In this document: positions 25,949 through 34,954 of the stretch, in pieces
Layout: each line of letters starts with the position of its first letter
Position numbering within the stretch: position 1 is the stretch's first letter
Assembly (NCBI GenBank): GCA_029553165.1
Contig: JAKPCT010000185.1
Coordinates: 1-64,000 of the forward strand
Origin: Bacillota bacterium
GTDB taxonomy: Bacteria; Bacillota; UBA4882; UBA8346
Length of the DNA: 64,000 nt
Direction: 5' to 3'
Program-made: the position numbers and the translations under genes
Notes under the pieces: model-generated
Told to the model about the DNA's origin: nothing
The model's database searches: none
Seen by the model: only the letters and a program-made list of their open reading frames with translations

Positions 25949-26992
25949 ATGCTTGAATTTGATGTTGCCAATCAACAATTTGCTTCCATCAAGGTGGTCG
26001 GAGTTGGTGGTGGAGGTACCAATGCTGTCAACCGGATGATTGAAGCTAAAATCCAAGGAGTCGAATTTATCGCAATTAATACGGACGGACAAGCTTTGGA
26101 TCGTTCAAATGCTGATATAAGATTAAGAATTGGTGATTTATTAACCAGAGGATTAGGAGCCGGGGCCAATCCGGAAATCGGTTATCAGGCTGCTATGGAG
26201 AGTAAAGAAGAACTGGCTGGAATCCTTCAAGGTGCAGATATGGTTTTTGTTACTGCCGGTATGGGTGGTGGAACCGGAACAGGTGCCGCGCCGGTTGTTG
26301 CCCAGATTGCTAAGGAAAGTGGCGCATTAACCGTTGGAGTGGTAACTAAGCCGTTTATGTTTGAAGGCAGGGTCAGAATGACCCAGGCCGAAAAAGGGGT
26401 AGCGGTTTTAAAGGATAATGTTGATACTCTGATTACAATCCCGAATGAACGGTTATTACAGATCGTTGACAAGAAAACCCCTATGCTTGAAGCATTCCGG
26501 ATTGCAGATGATGTGTTAAGACAGGGTGTTCAAGGTATCTCTGATTTGATAACAATTACCGGTTTGATCAATGTTGATTTTGCCGATGTTAAAACGATCA
26601 TGTGCGATGCCGGTTCAGCACTGATGGGTATCGGAATTGCTTCCGGAGAGAACCGGGCAGTTGTGGCTGCAAAGATGGCAGTTGAAAGTCCGTTACTTGA
26701 GGCATCGATTGATGGCTCAAAAGGAGTACTGTTAAATATTACTGGTAGCAGTAACTTGGGATTATATGAAGTGAATGAAGCAGCAGCAATTATTGCGGAA
26801 GCTGCTGATCCGGATGCCAACATTATCTTTGGTGCCGTGGTCGATGAATCTATGGGTGACGAGATCAGGGTAACTGTTATTGCCACCGGTTTTGAGCAAC
26901 GGCGTCCGAAACGAATTGGGCGTGATGATCTGGAGATTAAACCATTTATTACTGATGATTTGGACATTCCTACTTTTTTACGGAAAAAATAG
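25949..26992 (+). CDS. ftsZ: cell division GTPase FtsZ
   Basis: 347 aa. FtsZ polymerises into the Z-ring at mid-cell or, in sporulation, near the pole. The tubulin signature GGGTGTG is at residues 107-113; '[12 protein letters not shown]' and the T7-loop '[11 protein letters not shown]' (about residue 206) are present. The C-terminal peptide '[12 protein letters not shown]', which docks FtsA, SepF or ZapA, is intact. CAGGAGGAGCGC precedes the start. No ftsA lies between ftsQ and ftsZ. A strong terminator follows. Confidence 0.97.
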   Translation: MLEFDVANQQFASIKVVGVGGGGTNAVNRMIEAKIQGVEFIAINTDGQALDRSNADIRLRIGDLLTRGLGAGANPEIGYQAAMESKEELAGILQGADMVFVTAGMGGGTGTGAAPVVAQIAKESGALTVGVVTKPFMFEGRVRMTQAEKGVAVLKDNVDTLITIPNERLLQIVDKKTPMLEAFRIADDVLRQGVQGISDLITITGLINVDFADVKTIMCDAGSALMGIGIASGENRAVVAAKMAVESPLLEASIDGSKGVLLNITGSSNLGLYEVNEAAAIIAEAADPDANIIFGAVVDESMGDEIRVTVIATGFEQRRPKRIGRDDLEIKPFITDDLDIPTFLRKK

Positions 26993-27028
26993 TGTCAGAT
27001 TTTAATAATAATTACAGCATTATGCTGG

Positions 27029-27066
27029 AAAAGCGTTCAGTTAGACTGAACGCTTTTCGTGTTTTA
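27029..27066 (+). terminator. strong terminator after ftsZ
   Basis: A perfect 13-bp stem, AAAAGCGTTCAGT (27029-27041) with ACTGAACGCTTTT (27045-27057), has a 3-nt loop and is followed by CGTGTTTTAT. It closes the long flagellar-division transcription unit and separates it from the sporulation block. Confidence 0.85.
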
Positions 27067-27172
27067 TAGAGCGTTCGAGAAAATAAGAGAAATTTCGTAA
27101 AATTCTAACCAATTCAAAGAATATCTCTGATCAAAGGAAATGTGAATTCGATTTTGTAAAATTAAAGAAAGA

Positions 27173-28093
27173 GTGGTGATTCAGATCAATGCGGTTTCAA
27201 TCTATTTGGATTTGCCCCTTTTTGGAAGCATACTGGGGTGGCTTCAAGATGCTACCCTTTTATGGGTAGTAGCGCAGATTACCGGGATTAAAACGAAAAA
27301 AAGCAGGTTTTTCGCTGGCGGAATGGTCGGAGGCCTTTTTCAGTTTTTTTTACTAATTAATCAGGCTTCTGAAGGTTTGGTCCATCGCTGGGTGTTGTCG
27401 CCATTGATATTTATGTTTTTAATCCCGTTGTTGATGATTCAAATTACATTTGGTTTGAAATCATGGCGGAAGACATTAAGGATAATTGGTTATTTTTATT
27501 TAATTGCCTTTTTGCTCTCCGGGCTTCATTGGGGGATCGATAGCATCAACCAACGGTTTTTTCATTATGAAATAACCTTGGCTTGGCGTTTTTGGTTACA
27601 CTTGGCGTTGCTCTTTACTATTGGAGAGTTGGGATGGGGTGTGATCCACCGTAAGTTATGGGATCAAGTCTGTTTATATTCGATTGAGATTAAGTGGGAT
27701 CAGCAATCGGTTGTTTTAACTGCTTTATTGGATACCGGCAACAGGTTGGTTGATCCTCTGACCAAAGTTCCGGTAGTGATTGTCGAATTAAATGAGATCA
27801 GGAGATTGATTCCTAAAGCGATTTTAGAAACCATTGATCAATTGCAACAGGGGAGATTTGACTATGATTGGGATTTACCGGGGACTTGGGGGGAGCGCTT
27901 TCGATTATTGCCGTTTAACTCTTTAGGTAAGGATAATGGATTATTGGTTGGATTTCGACCGGATCAACTTGTTGTTAAATATGAGCAGGAAGAGGTTGTC
28001 AATCAAAATGTGATAGTCGGTTTTTATCAGCAAAAATTATCGGCCGAAGGGAATTTTTGCGCGCTGATTCCGCCAACAGTTTTAAATAAGTAA
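27173..28093 (+). CDS. spoIIGA: sporulation sigma-E processing peptidase SpoIIGA
   Basis: 306 aa. SpoIIGA is the membrane aspartic protease that removes the pro-sequence of sigma-E in the mother cell after the SpoIIR signal. The N-terminal half has about five membrane helices. The C-terminal protease domain carries the catalytic motif LLDTGN with D187, followed by 'DPLTKVPVVIVEL' and 'RLLPFNSLGKDNGLLVGFRPDQL'. The start is GTG 27173 or GTG 27176 with only a weak AAGAAAGAG site. Upstream TTCGAGA at 27074-27080 differs by one base from a reversed Spo0A box. sigE follows at 51 bp. Confidence 0.93.
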   Translation: MVIQINAVSIYLDLPLFGSILGWLQDATLLWVVAQITGIKTKKSRFFAGGMVGGLFQFFLLINQASEGLVHRWVLSPLIFMFLIPLLMIQITFGLKSWRKTLRIIGYFYLIAFLLSGLHWGIDSINQRFFHYEITLAWRFWLHLALLFTIGELGWGVIHRKLWDQVCLYSIEIKWDQQSVVLTALLDTGNRLVDPLTKVPVVIVELNEIRRLIPKAILETIDQLQQGRFDYDWDLPGTWGERFRLLPFNSLGKDNGLLVGFRPDQLVVKYEQEEVVNQNVIVGFYQQKLSAEGNFCALIPPTVLNK

Positions 28094-28144
28094 ACCTAAA
28101 TTTGAGGAAATATCACTACTGCTAACGAAGAAGGAGGAACTAAA

Positions 28145-28879
28145 ATGTTGTCAGCTTGGAATAAAATTGTTTTAGCGATTAGAATTACTTTGGTGCGTTT
28201 GATGCTAAAAATAGGCTTAACGCCTAAATTTATCGGTTATATTGGTAGCAGTGAAGCATTACCGCCACCTTTAACTAATGAAGAAGAAGTATATTTGCTG
28301 GATAAGTTGGCAGCAGGTGATCGGGCTGTTAAAACGGTTTTAATTGAACGGAATTTGCGGTTAGTTGTCTATATTGCCCGTAAATTTGAGAATACCGGGG
28401 TTGGAATTGAAGACTTGGTTTCTATTGGGACCATTGGATTGATTAAGGCAGTTAATACTTTTGATCCGGCCAAAAAAATTAAATTGGCTACTTATGCCTC
28501 ACGCTGTATTGAAAATGAGATCTTAATGTATTTACGGAGAAACAATAAGATTCGCTCGGAGGTATCTTTCGATGAACCTTTAAATATTGATTGGGATGGT
28601 AATGAGTTACTGTTATCGGATGTTTTAGGGACTGAAAACGATTCAATTTATAAATACATTGAAGAAGAGGTTGATCGGAAACTGTTAAACTCAGCCTTAA
28701 GTCATTTATCAGATCGGGAACGGGTAATTGTTGAGTTGCGTTTTGGGCTTAAAAATGGCGGAGTCGAAAAAACCCAAAAAGAAGTTGCTGATTATTTAGG
28801 AATTTCACAATCATATATCTCGCGATTGGAAAAGCGAATTATTCGTAAGTTAAAGAAAGAGATGTGGAAGATGGAATAA
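28145..28879 (+). CDS. sigE: early mother-cell sigma factor precursor, pro-sigma-E
   Basis: 244 aa. It directs mother-cell gene expression after asymmetric division. The amphipathic pro-sequence occupies about residues 1-30 and is followed by the processing region '[15 protein letters not shown]', near-identical to known SigE. Region 2 ('[34 protein letters not shown]') and region 4 ('[34 protein letters not shown]') are very well conserved. GAAGGAGGAAC precedes the ATG. It is paired with spoIIGA, as in nearly all spore-formers. Confidence 0.97.
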   Translation: MLSAWNKIVLAIRITLVRLMLKIGLTPKFIGYIGSSEALPPPLTNEEEVYLLDKLAAGDRAVKTVLIERNLRLVVYIARKFENTGVGIEDLVSIGTIGLIKAVNTFDPAKKIKLATYASRCIENEILMYLRRNNKIRSEVSFDEPLNIDWDGNELLLSDVLGTENDSIYKYIEEEVDRKLLNSALSHLSDRERVIVELRFGLKNGGVEKTQKEVADYLGISQSYISRLEKRIIRKLKKEMWKME

Positions 28880-29009
28880 TTACTAATCTTCATTGATTGA
28901 TTGGAATTATATGATACAATCACCAAAAGAACTAAATTAATTGATTCAGGCAACATAAAATATTAGATTATAATGGAAAGAATGCAATAAAATATCAATC
29001 AATAAAAGG

Positions 29010-29030
29010 CCAGCTAAAGCTGGTTTTTTG
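29010..29030 (+). terminator. terminator between sigE and sigG
   Basis: CCAGC (29010-29014) and GCTGG (29019-29023) form a stem with a tetraloop (or 6 bp with a very short loop) followed by six T's (29024-29029). It ends the spoIIGA-sigE unit and makes sigG dependent mainly on its own promoter. Confidence 0.75.
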
Positions 29031-29085
29031 TTATTATAAACTGTAAAAAATAACATAAAATTTCCATATTAAGTTATCAAGTGAG

Positions 29086-29114
29086 GTATAAATTGTTGGT
29101 CGCTTGGCAATAAT
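29086..29114 (+). promoter_or_regulatory. sigma-F-type promoter upstream of sigG
   Basis: GTATA (29086-29090), then exactly 15 nt, then GGCAATAAT (29106-29114). This fits the sigma-F pattern GTATA-N15-GGnnAnAnT at every fixed base. Transcription would begin near 29120 and cover sigG and spoIIR. In Bacillus sigG is a sigma-F target, which supports the reading. Confidence 0.6.
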
Positions 29115-29160
29115 CAATCGTAGAGGCGCGCCGGAATGAAAAATAGGAGTGATATGCCTG

Positions 29161-29955
29161 ATGTTAGTTAACAAAGTTGAAATTTGTGGTGTAAATACTG
29201 CAAAACTTCCGGTATTATCAAGCAGTAAGATGCGGGATTTATTAGAAAGAATGCAAAATGGAGAGCGTTCAGCCAGAGAAGAACTGATCAATGGAAATCT
29301 GCGGTTGGTATTAAGCGTGATCCAACGATTTAATAATCGTGGTGAATATGTTGATGATTTATTTCAAGTTGGTTGTATTGGACTTATGAAAGCAATTGAT
29401 AATTTTGATTTATCCCAAAATGTTAAGTTTTCGACCTATGCAGTCCCGATGATTATCGGAGAAATCCGCCGTTATTTAAGGGATAATAATCCGGTGCGGG
29501 TCAGTCGGTCCCTGCGTGATATTGCCTATAAGGCTTTACAGGTCCGTGATGCTTTAGTAAATAAAAATTCGAAAGAACCGACAGTTGCTGAGATTGCTGC
29601 CGAATTAAACGTTCCCCGCGAAGAAGTGGTCTTTGCATTGGATGCAATCCAAGAACCGGTTTCATTGTTTGAACCAATCTATCATGATGGTGGTGATCCG
29701 ATCTTTGTGATGGATCAAATCGGTGATGATAAACAGTTGGATGGTCAATGGTTAGAAGGATTGTCAATCAAAGAAGCGATGTCCAAACTGAATGAACGGG
29801 AACAGATGATCTTACGGATGCGTTTTTTCGATGGACGGACTCAAATGGAAGTTGCTGAAGAGATCGGTATTTCCCAGGCCCAAGTGTCCAGGCTTGAAAA
29901 ATCAGCACTAAAGCATATGCGTCGGAATATTTCCGATAATGAAAAAGATCTATAG
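29161..29955 (+). CDS. sigG: late forespore sigma factor SigG
   Basis: 264 aa from ATG 29161, which gives the family N-terminus MLVNKVEICGVNTAKLPVL; AGGAG lies 11 nt upstream, and an in-frame GTG at 29149 overlaps it. SigG drives late forespore genes (SASP, germination receptors). Region 2 ('NGNLRLVLSVIQRFNNRGEYVDDLFQVGCIGLMKAIDNFDLSQNVKFSTYAVPMIIGEIRRYLRDNN') and region 4 ('MEVAEEIGISQAQVSRLEKSALKHMRR') are nearly identical to Bacillus SigG. spoIIR follows at 12 bp. Confidence 0.96.
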   Translation: MLVNKVEICGVNTAKLPVLSSSKMRDLLERMQNGERSAREELINGNLRLVLSVIQRFNNRGEYVDDLFQVGCIGLMKAIDNFDLSQNVKFSTYAVPMIIGEIRRYLRDNNPVRVSRSLRDIAYKALQVRDALVNKNSKEPTVAEIAAELNVPREEVVFALDAIQEPVSLFEPIYHDGGDPIFVMDQIGDDKQLDGQWLEGLSIKEAMSKLNEREQMILRMRFFDGRTQMEVAEEIGISQAQVSRLEKSALKHMRRNISDNEKDL

Positions 29956-29967
29956 GGGGTCTGGCAA

Positions 29968-30603
29968 GTGTTTCGTTATCGCTTAATTACTGTAACCATT
30001 ATTATTACAATATTTTTTGTCCTGGGAACCGTCAGTACCGGTTTTGCATGGATTAAAACGCCTGCTACCGAGACTTTTAACCAAAAAAACCTGATTCGTT
30101 TACATGTTTTAGCTAACAGTGACGCCATTAAAGACCAGTCGGTTAAGTTGAAAGTCAGAAACAGAATTGTAAAGGTTGCCGAAGAAATCTTACTCAATGT
30201 TACTGATCCGGTTACTGCTGAAAGAGTGATTCGGTCAAACTTAAAAGTTTTAGAAGCAGTGGCGCAGGACGAATTGAAAAAGAACAATTTATCACTTCCC
30301 GTTAAGGTTATGTTTGGAGAGTATCTCTTCCCGGAGCGCAGTTATCCGTTTGGAGTACTTGAAGCCGGGGAATATAAGGGGATTAAAGTAGTCTTAGGTG
30401 AGGGAAAAGGGCGTAACTGGTGGTGTGTCTTATACCCGCCACTCTGTTTGCTCGCTCCTGAAGCACCAACCTTTACCGGCACGAGTACCGAGCCGGTTAA
30501 AGTTGAATACCGGTTGGCAGTATTGGAAAACTGGTTAAAAGCCAAGGGAATAAAGATGGATCGATTTTGGCAGGGTTGGGGGAAGTTTTTTTGTAGTAAA
30601 TGA
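29968..30603 (+). CDS. spoIIR: forespore signalling protein SpoIIR
   Basis: 211 aa, GTG start with AGGGGGTCTGGCA upstream. SpoIIR is made in the forespore under sigma-F, secreted into the intermembrane space, and triggers SpoIIGA to process pro-sigma-E. A signal peptide is seen (about residues 5-27, ending GFAWI). Family motifs are 'LIRLHVLANSDAIKDQSVKLKVRN', 'GEYLFPERSYPFGVLEAGEYKGIKVVLGEGKGRNWWCVLYPPLC'. It lies 12 bp after sigG, so one transcript probably carries both. Confidence 0.93.
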   Translation: MFRYRLITVTIIITIFFVLGTVSTGFAWIKTPATETFNQKNLIRLHVLANSDAIKDQSVKLKVRNRIVKVAEEILLNVTDPVTAERVIRSNLKVLEAVAQDELKKNNLSLPVKVMFGEYLFPERSYPFGVLEAGEYKGIKVVLGEGKGRNWWCVLYPPLCLLAPEAPTFTGTSTEPVKVEYRLAVLENWLKAKGIKMDRFWQGWGKFFCSK

Positions 30604-30647
30604 CTAACTTAGATTTAGTTCGCAAATTATTTCTATAATGAATGGAG

Positions 30648-30692
30648 AGCTGTTGCAAAAATGAGGATTTTGTTAACAGCTTTTGTTTTTGT
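30648..30692 (+). terminator. terminator after spoIIR
   Basis: AGCTGTTGCAAAAAT (30648-30662) pairs with ATTTTGTTAACAGCT (30667-30681) with a small internal mismatch and a GAGG loop. A T-rich tract follows (30681-30692). Confidence 0.75.
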
Positions 30693-31056
30693 TTATATTT
30701 CTAATAATTTTTGAGGGATCAAGATCTTTTACTGATAATAAAGCAAAAAACTATTTTCCGTGCGCCAACCTCCCTGTTGACCGAATAAAGTGCGTGAGAT
30801 TCTACTAGTATCCTTTTTGCTCACCTAATTTTAAATTGGTATCACTTTCAGAAATGAAGAATTGTAATGACTTACAAATAATCTAATCTGTTTAACACGC
30901 CCGTCGGAACAGTGGATAGAAGAGAAAAAGCAAACAAAATAAATAATAAGCGAAGAAAGAAATTTTGTTTTCGGTTTACTACGTCAAACTATAATGGGAA
31001 TCTACACAAATAAACTATAAAAGGAAACTAGTCAAAAGTAACGAACAATATCTTCT
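30693..31056. other. intergenic region between spoIIR and the nitrilase gene
   Basis: I see no credible gene here. A TATAAT at 30990-30995 lies 19 bp after TTGTTT (30965-30970) and could be the promoter of the downstream amidase gene, about 75 bp before its start. The stretch around 30760-30830 holds repeated GTGCG words without an evident structure. Confidence 0.4.
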
Positions 31057-31072
31057 GAGGTGACTGAAAGTG

Positions 31073-31912
31073 ATGCATAATGTTAAGGTTGGAATCTGTC
31101 AGTTTAAAGTAGAGATAGATAAACAGAAGGGTTTAACGCGAATTGCGAAGTTGATAAGCGATCTTGTCAATGCTGGTGCCCAGATTGTGGTCTTGCCGGA
31201 GATGTTTAACTGCCCGTATGAGCAGGATTTATTTTCCCAATATGCTGAGGTGGAGGGGCAGGGTGAAACCTTACAACTGCTGTCTGATTTGGCTGCGAAA
31301 CTTCAGTGTTATATTGTTGCCGGTTCGATTCCGGAGCAGGATCAGGATCAAATTTATAACACGGCTTTTGTCTTTAATAAAGCTGGTTCAATTATTGCCA
31401 AACACCGGAAAGTCCATTTATTTGATATCAATATACCTGGGCAGATCCGGTTTCAGGAGTCAGCAGTCTTAACTGCCGGTGATCAAGTTACAACTTTTAC
31501 AACCGAATATGGCAGATTTGGAGTGGTGATCTGTTATGATCTTCGTTTCCCGGAGATCTTTCGGTTGATGGTTGATCAGGGAGTGGCGGGGGTATTTATC
31601 CCGGCAGCTTTCAATATGACAACGGGACCGGCGCACTGGGATACACTACTACGAGCCCGGGCGATCGATAATCAGCTCTTTGTTGTTGCTGTTAGTCCTG
31701 CCAGGGATAATACAGCTAAGTACGTTGCCTATGGACATTCGATGGTAGTCAGTCCTTGGGGTGAAGTAATCTGGGAAGCCGGTGCCGAAGAAGCTTCGCA
31801 TGTAGTTGTTTTAGAGAATGAACAATTGAAAGAAGCAAGAGAGCGACTTCCTGTATTGAGACACCGGCGTCATGATTTGTATAATCTGTCATTAGTGAAT
31901 AAAGGTAGTTAA
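31073..31912 (+). CDS. nitrilase-superfamily carbon-nitrogen hydrolase (omega-amidase-like)
   Basis: 279 aa from ATG 31073, preceded by GAGGTGACTGAAA. The catalytic triad is in place: E43 ('VVLPEMFNCPYE'), K113 ('AKHRKVHLFDINIPG') and C154 ('VVICYDLRFPE'). The 'HLFDINIPGQIRFQES' segment is typical of the Nit2/omega-amidase branch, which deaminates alpha-ketoglutaramate or related repair products; the substrate is inferred from this resemblance. It is cytoplasmic, with no signal peptide. The stop overlaps by four bases the stop of a convergent MFS gene, with no terminator between. Confidence 0.9.
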   Translation: MHNVKVGICQFKVEIDKQKGLTRIAKLISDLVNAGAQIVVLPEMFNCPYEQDLFSQYAEVEGQGETLQLLSDLAAKLQCYIVAGSIPEQDQDQIYNTAFVFNKAGSIIAKHRKVHLFDINIPGQIRFQESAVLTAGDQVTTFTTEYGRFGVVICYDLRFPEIFRLMVDQGVAGVFIPAAFNMTTGPAHWDTLLRARAIDNQLFVVAVSPARDNTAKYVAYGHSMVVSPWGEVIWEAGAEEASHVVVLENEQLKEARERLPVLRHRRHDLYNLSLVNKGS

Positions 31913-33138
31913 CCCTCTTGTTGAATATCTGCCGGAATTATTTTGTCTGGCTTAACAAAGATTAAAAACAGGATTGCGATGGTGAGACAGATTCCGGCGG
32001 TGCTGTAAAAGATTGGAGGTTTCGATATCTTCTCGGCAAATCCGAATAAGGGCGGTCCAAATGCCACTCCAAAGAATCTCACCGTGCCATAAAGGCAGGT
32101 TATTATCCCCCGTTCGGTTTTTGGAGCGCAGGACGTAATTAGGGTATTCAGTGCAGGTAAGACTGCCCCGGTGCCTAATCCTAACATACTGGCAGTTACC
32201 ACCAGCCAGAAAATCTGTTTTAACGGACAGAATAAACCCAGGCCGGCACAGGCCAGGATCAGTCCGCCGACAGCAGCATATTTAAGAATTTTAGCCATCT
32301 GCTTTTGCATTACGGTTCCGAGGACGAAAGCAGTGATTGCCATTATTAAAACGGGAATGGCTAAAATCAGGCCACGGGGAAAGACAGCGATTTGAAACTG
32401 TTTTTCAAGAAGGTCAGAGAAGAAACTTAGCAGTCCAAAGAGCGCGAATAAAACAAAAAAACCACCTAAGAATGAGATCAGCAGGGCGAGCCCTTTTTCT
32501 TTAAAAATATTGCCTAAATTCTGCAGATATTGAGGGATTGGTTGGATATTTTCCTTGAGTTTTTGGGTATTCTCGTTAACCATCATTAAGATTAAGAAAG
32601 CTATGGGGATTGCTAAAATTCCATATATAAAGAAAGGCATGTACCACCCGATCATTGCAATCGCTGCTCCGGCAAGCGGGCTGATGACTTTACCTAAGCC
32701 ATTTGAAGCTTCAAGATAGCCAAGGACGGATGAACGTTCATTGGATTGAATCAAATCACTTGCTAGAGCCATACTGAGCTGATAGGTGCCTCCGGCGCCG
32801 ATTCCTTGAATAATCCGTGCAGCGATAATATAAGGAAATGCTTTTTCTTTAAAAATTATCGCAAAAATTCCGGCTAAGATTCCGCCGATACCGTAAACCA
32901 GTAAAGCGGGGAACATAACAGTTTTACGTCCAATCCGGTCAGAAATCAACCCTGCAAAGGGAATAATAATACCGGCAGGAATTGAGAAAACAGTAATTAA
33001 TAGTCCGACTTGAACAACGCTGATATTTAATTCTTTCTGAATTGATGGTAATACCGGAATCAGCATTGAGTTACCTAAAACCATGATCAATGGGACCAGG
33101 CATAAAACAGCAATTGTTGGATAAAGTTTTTTATCCAT
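31909..33138 (-). CDS. MFS transporter (DHA1-type efflux)
   Basis: 409 aa on the minus strand with about 12 membrane helices. Typical MFS features are the loop 2-3 motif 'GLISDRIGRKTVMFPALLVYGIGGIL' and 'RIIQGIGAGGTYQLSMALASDLIQSNERSSVLGYLEASNGLGKVISPLAGAAI' (antiporter motif C region). This makes a proton-driven drug or metabolite exporter the best guess; the substrate is unknown. AAAGGAGCT lies about 8 nt before the ATG. It converges on the amidase gene with a 4-base overlap of stop codons. Confidence 0.88.
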   Translation of the reverse strand: MDKKLYPTIAVLCLVPLIMVLGNSMLIPVLPSIQKELNISVVQVGLLITVFSIPAGIIIPFAGLISDRIGRKTVMFPALLVYGIGGILAGIFAIIFKEKAFPYIIAARIIQGIGAGGTYQLSMALASDLIQSNERSSVLGYLEASNGLGKVISPLAGAAIAMIGWYMPFFIYGILAIPIAFLILMMVNENTQKLKENIQPIPQYLQNLGNIFKEKGLALLISFLGGFFVLFALFGLLSFFSDLLEKQFQIAVFPRGLILAIPVLIMAITAFVLGTVMQKQMAKILKYAAVGGLILACAGLGLFCPLKQIFWLVVTASMLGLGTGAVLPALNTLITSCAPKTERGIITCLYGTVRFFGVAFGPPLFGFAEKISKPPIFYSTAGICLTIAILFLIFVKPDKIIPADIQQEG

Positions 33139-33249
33139 ATTTTTAAGAGCTCCTTTAATTATTAAGGTAATAAACTTTTGCTAAATAAGTAATTTAACTG
33201 TCAGTGGATTTACTTCTATTATTTCAAATTGAGGCAAAAATATGTTTCT

Positions 33250-33294
33250 GCCCAAATAAATAATCCTACTTTACATTCTTTCTAAAGTAGGATT
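33250..33294 (-). terminator. terminator of the metallophosphoesterase gene
   Basis: AATCCTACTTTA (33262-33273) and TAAAGTAGGATT (33283-33294) form a perfect 12-bp stem with a 9-nt loop. Read on the minus strand, the stem is followed by ATTATTTATTT, so it terminates the gene ending at 33311 and shields the MFS gene downstream. Confidence 0.75.
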
Positions 33295-33310
33295 GTTCTT
33301 TATTGACCAG

Positions 33311-34753
33311 TTATTGATTTTCGTCCGCTGCTTTTTCGTCTTCTTTTAAAGTAGGGTTGCTAGGGAATGTGTGGCGTTCGACAGTTAACTTACCTTCAAC
33401 TCCGTTAATTTTGATTGAATCTACTGCTTGTAAATACAGCTGATCTTGCTCATCTTTATTCCAGTAAAATATGGCTGCGCTATACGGGACACCTTTTGGT
33501 GTCAATCCCCGTAGTCCGGCTGCGCCGGTTGTCCCGGCATTATTGACTACGGTTCCATCGGTAATTGAATAGGCATATTTATGGGTGTGACCGTGCAGCA
33601 ATAATGGAACTTTTCCGATTAAAGGTTCTGCCAAAATCCGGTTATGGACCGCAACAATATTGGGAGGTTCAGACAAAGCTGTAACTTTTTCACAAAACTC
33701 ATCGCGGGCTTGTTCGAGTTCTTCGGTGGTGGGTACTTCAGCCGAGTTATCTTTAGCAGCAGGATCAGCTTTACCGGCAATTAGCAGTCCCGATATTTTT
33801 AATGTTCCATCGGTGATGACCTTAACGTTTTTTAATTTTTGTAAACGTTCAATGATTAGTGGTGAATCATGATTTCCGGGTACAAATACATATGGTACCT
33901 GGAGTTCTGCAATTTTATCAATAATTTCGGCTTCGATCGGTGTACCGTAATCAGTGAGATCACCGGTATCGATGATTAAATTAATTTTGAAGTTAGTTAC
34001 CAGTTCGGAGATGAAGTCAAAGGTTGCCAGATTATTATGAATATCCGAAACATGTAAAACTGCTAAATAGGTTTGGAATGCTCCTATATTTTGGATTTTT
34101 CCGGCTTGCTGGTAAAGCATCGGAAGTCCTTGCGAGATTTTCTTCAGATTCTCACCAATAATTTCGATGTTATCCAGTCCGATACTGATTAAGTTCATTG
34201 CCCATGGTGCTGATGCTAAAACACCCTGGTACTGCGGGCGTTCAATTGCAGTCGAATCATAAGTTAATACAGTACTGCCAATCATTATGGCAACAATTAA
34301 AAAAGAAGTCAGTAAGCTATACCAAAATAATTTATTTGACGGTAAAATGCGGAAAAACAGCATCAATAAAGCAGTACCAAGTAAACCGTATAAAAACATC
34401 AATGAAAAAAGCCTGATTATAGCTTTGGTAACACCGGCCTGAAAGACTCCAAGCCATTGGTCTTTGGTTGGCAATGAGTTTAACTCTTGTTCAAGCTTTA
34501 CAAAATTAATCTCATCCAGAGTTACAATCAGTTGCCATGGAGTGAGATGGGTTTTTAAGAACAATTGCCCAACGGGTGGAATCACCAGATTAGTCCCACC
34601 ATTAGCCCCAATTTTAGTACGTAAATTAAACGAGAAAGAATTATATTTAAATGAAGTTTTAGCAAACAATTGAATCGAGCATAAAGTGGTGATAAATACT
34701 AAAATCAAGATCATCAAGGTTTTTTGCCAGTTTTTTATGTTAAATTTAACCAT
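33311..34753 (-). CDS. membrane-anchored metallophosphoesterase
   Basis: 480 aa on the minus strand. The N-terminal region has three membrane helices (about residues 11-30, 110-134 and 142-164) with an extracytoplasmic segment between the first two. The C-terminal half is a calcineurin-like phosphoesterase with all metal-binding motifs: D237-x-H239 (HVSDIHNN), G264-D265 (DTGDLTD), G293-NHD, H370 (AVHNRIL) and G388-HTH. The two-metal site is complete, so it should be active. By helix count the catalytic domain is probably outside the membrane; the substrate is unknown. It transcribes away from the zinc-ribbon gene at 34955. Confidence 0.85.
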   Translation of the reverse strand: MVKFNIKNWQKTLMILILVFITTLCSIQLFAKTSFKYNSFSFNLRTKIGANGGTNLVIPPVGQLFLKTHLTPWQLIVTLDEINFVKLEQELNSLPTKDQWLGVFQAGVTKAIIRLFSLMFLYGLLGTALLMLFFRILPSNKLFWYSLLTSFLIVAIMIGSTVLTYDSTAIERPQYQGVLASAPWAMNLISIGLDNIEIIGENLKKISQGLPMLYQQAGKIQNIGAFQTYLAVLHVSDIHNNLATFDFISELVTNFKINLIIDTGDLTDYGTPIEAEIIDKIAELQVPYVFVPGNHDSPLIIERLQKLKNVKVITDGTLKISGLLIAGKADPAAKDNSAEVPTTEELEQARDEFCEKVTALSEPPNIVAVHNRILAEPLIGKVPLLLHGHTHKYAYSITDGTVVNNAGTTGAAGLRGLTPKGVPYSAAIFYWNKDEQDQLYLQAVDSIKINGVEGKLTVERHTFPSNPTLKEDEKAADENQ

Positions 34754-34954
34754 TTATGATGCTCCGTTTATTTTTTATTATAACATGGCTGTTTTAAAAG
34801 GGATTTAGTGGGTAAAATCCTTTGTTGGAATATTTTTAATTTTTCTTAATATATTTTCTATAAATCTATGACAAAGGTTAAAAATCTAAAATTCTATATA
34901 AATCGAAGTAATTCCTTTATTTATTATCCTTAATAAAATAAAGAGGTGATTAAA

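Noticed and set aside
27067-27172. Spo0A binding site before spoIIGA
   Set aside because: TTCGAGA (27074-27080) is one mismatch from a reversed Spo0A box and other TTCG words occur, but no paired box or clear promoter supports it, so it is not listed as a feature.
29121-29135. GGCGCGCC shared between the sigG leader and the tRNA-Arg 3' end
   Set aside because: The match is about 9-10 bases and palindromic; it is too short to be an attachment-site duplication.
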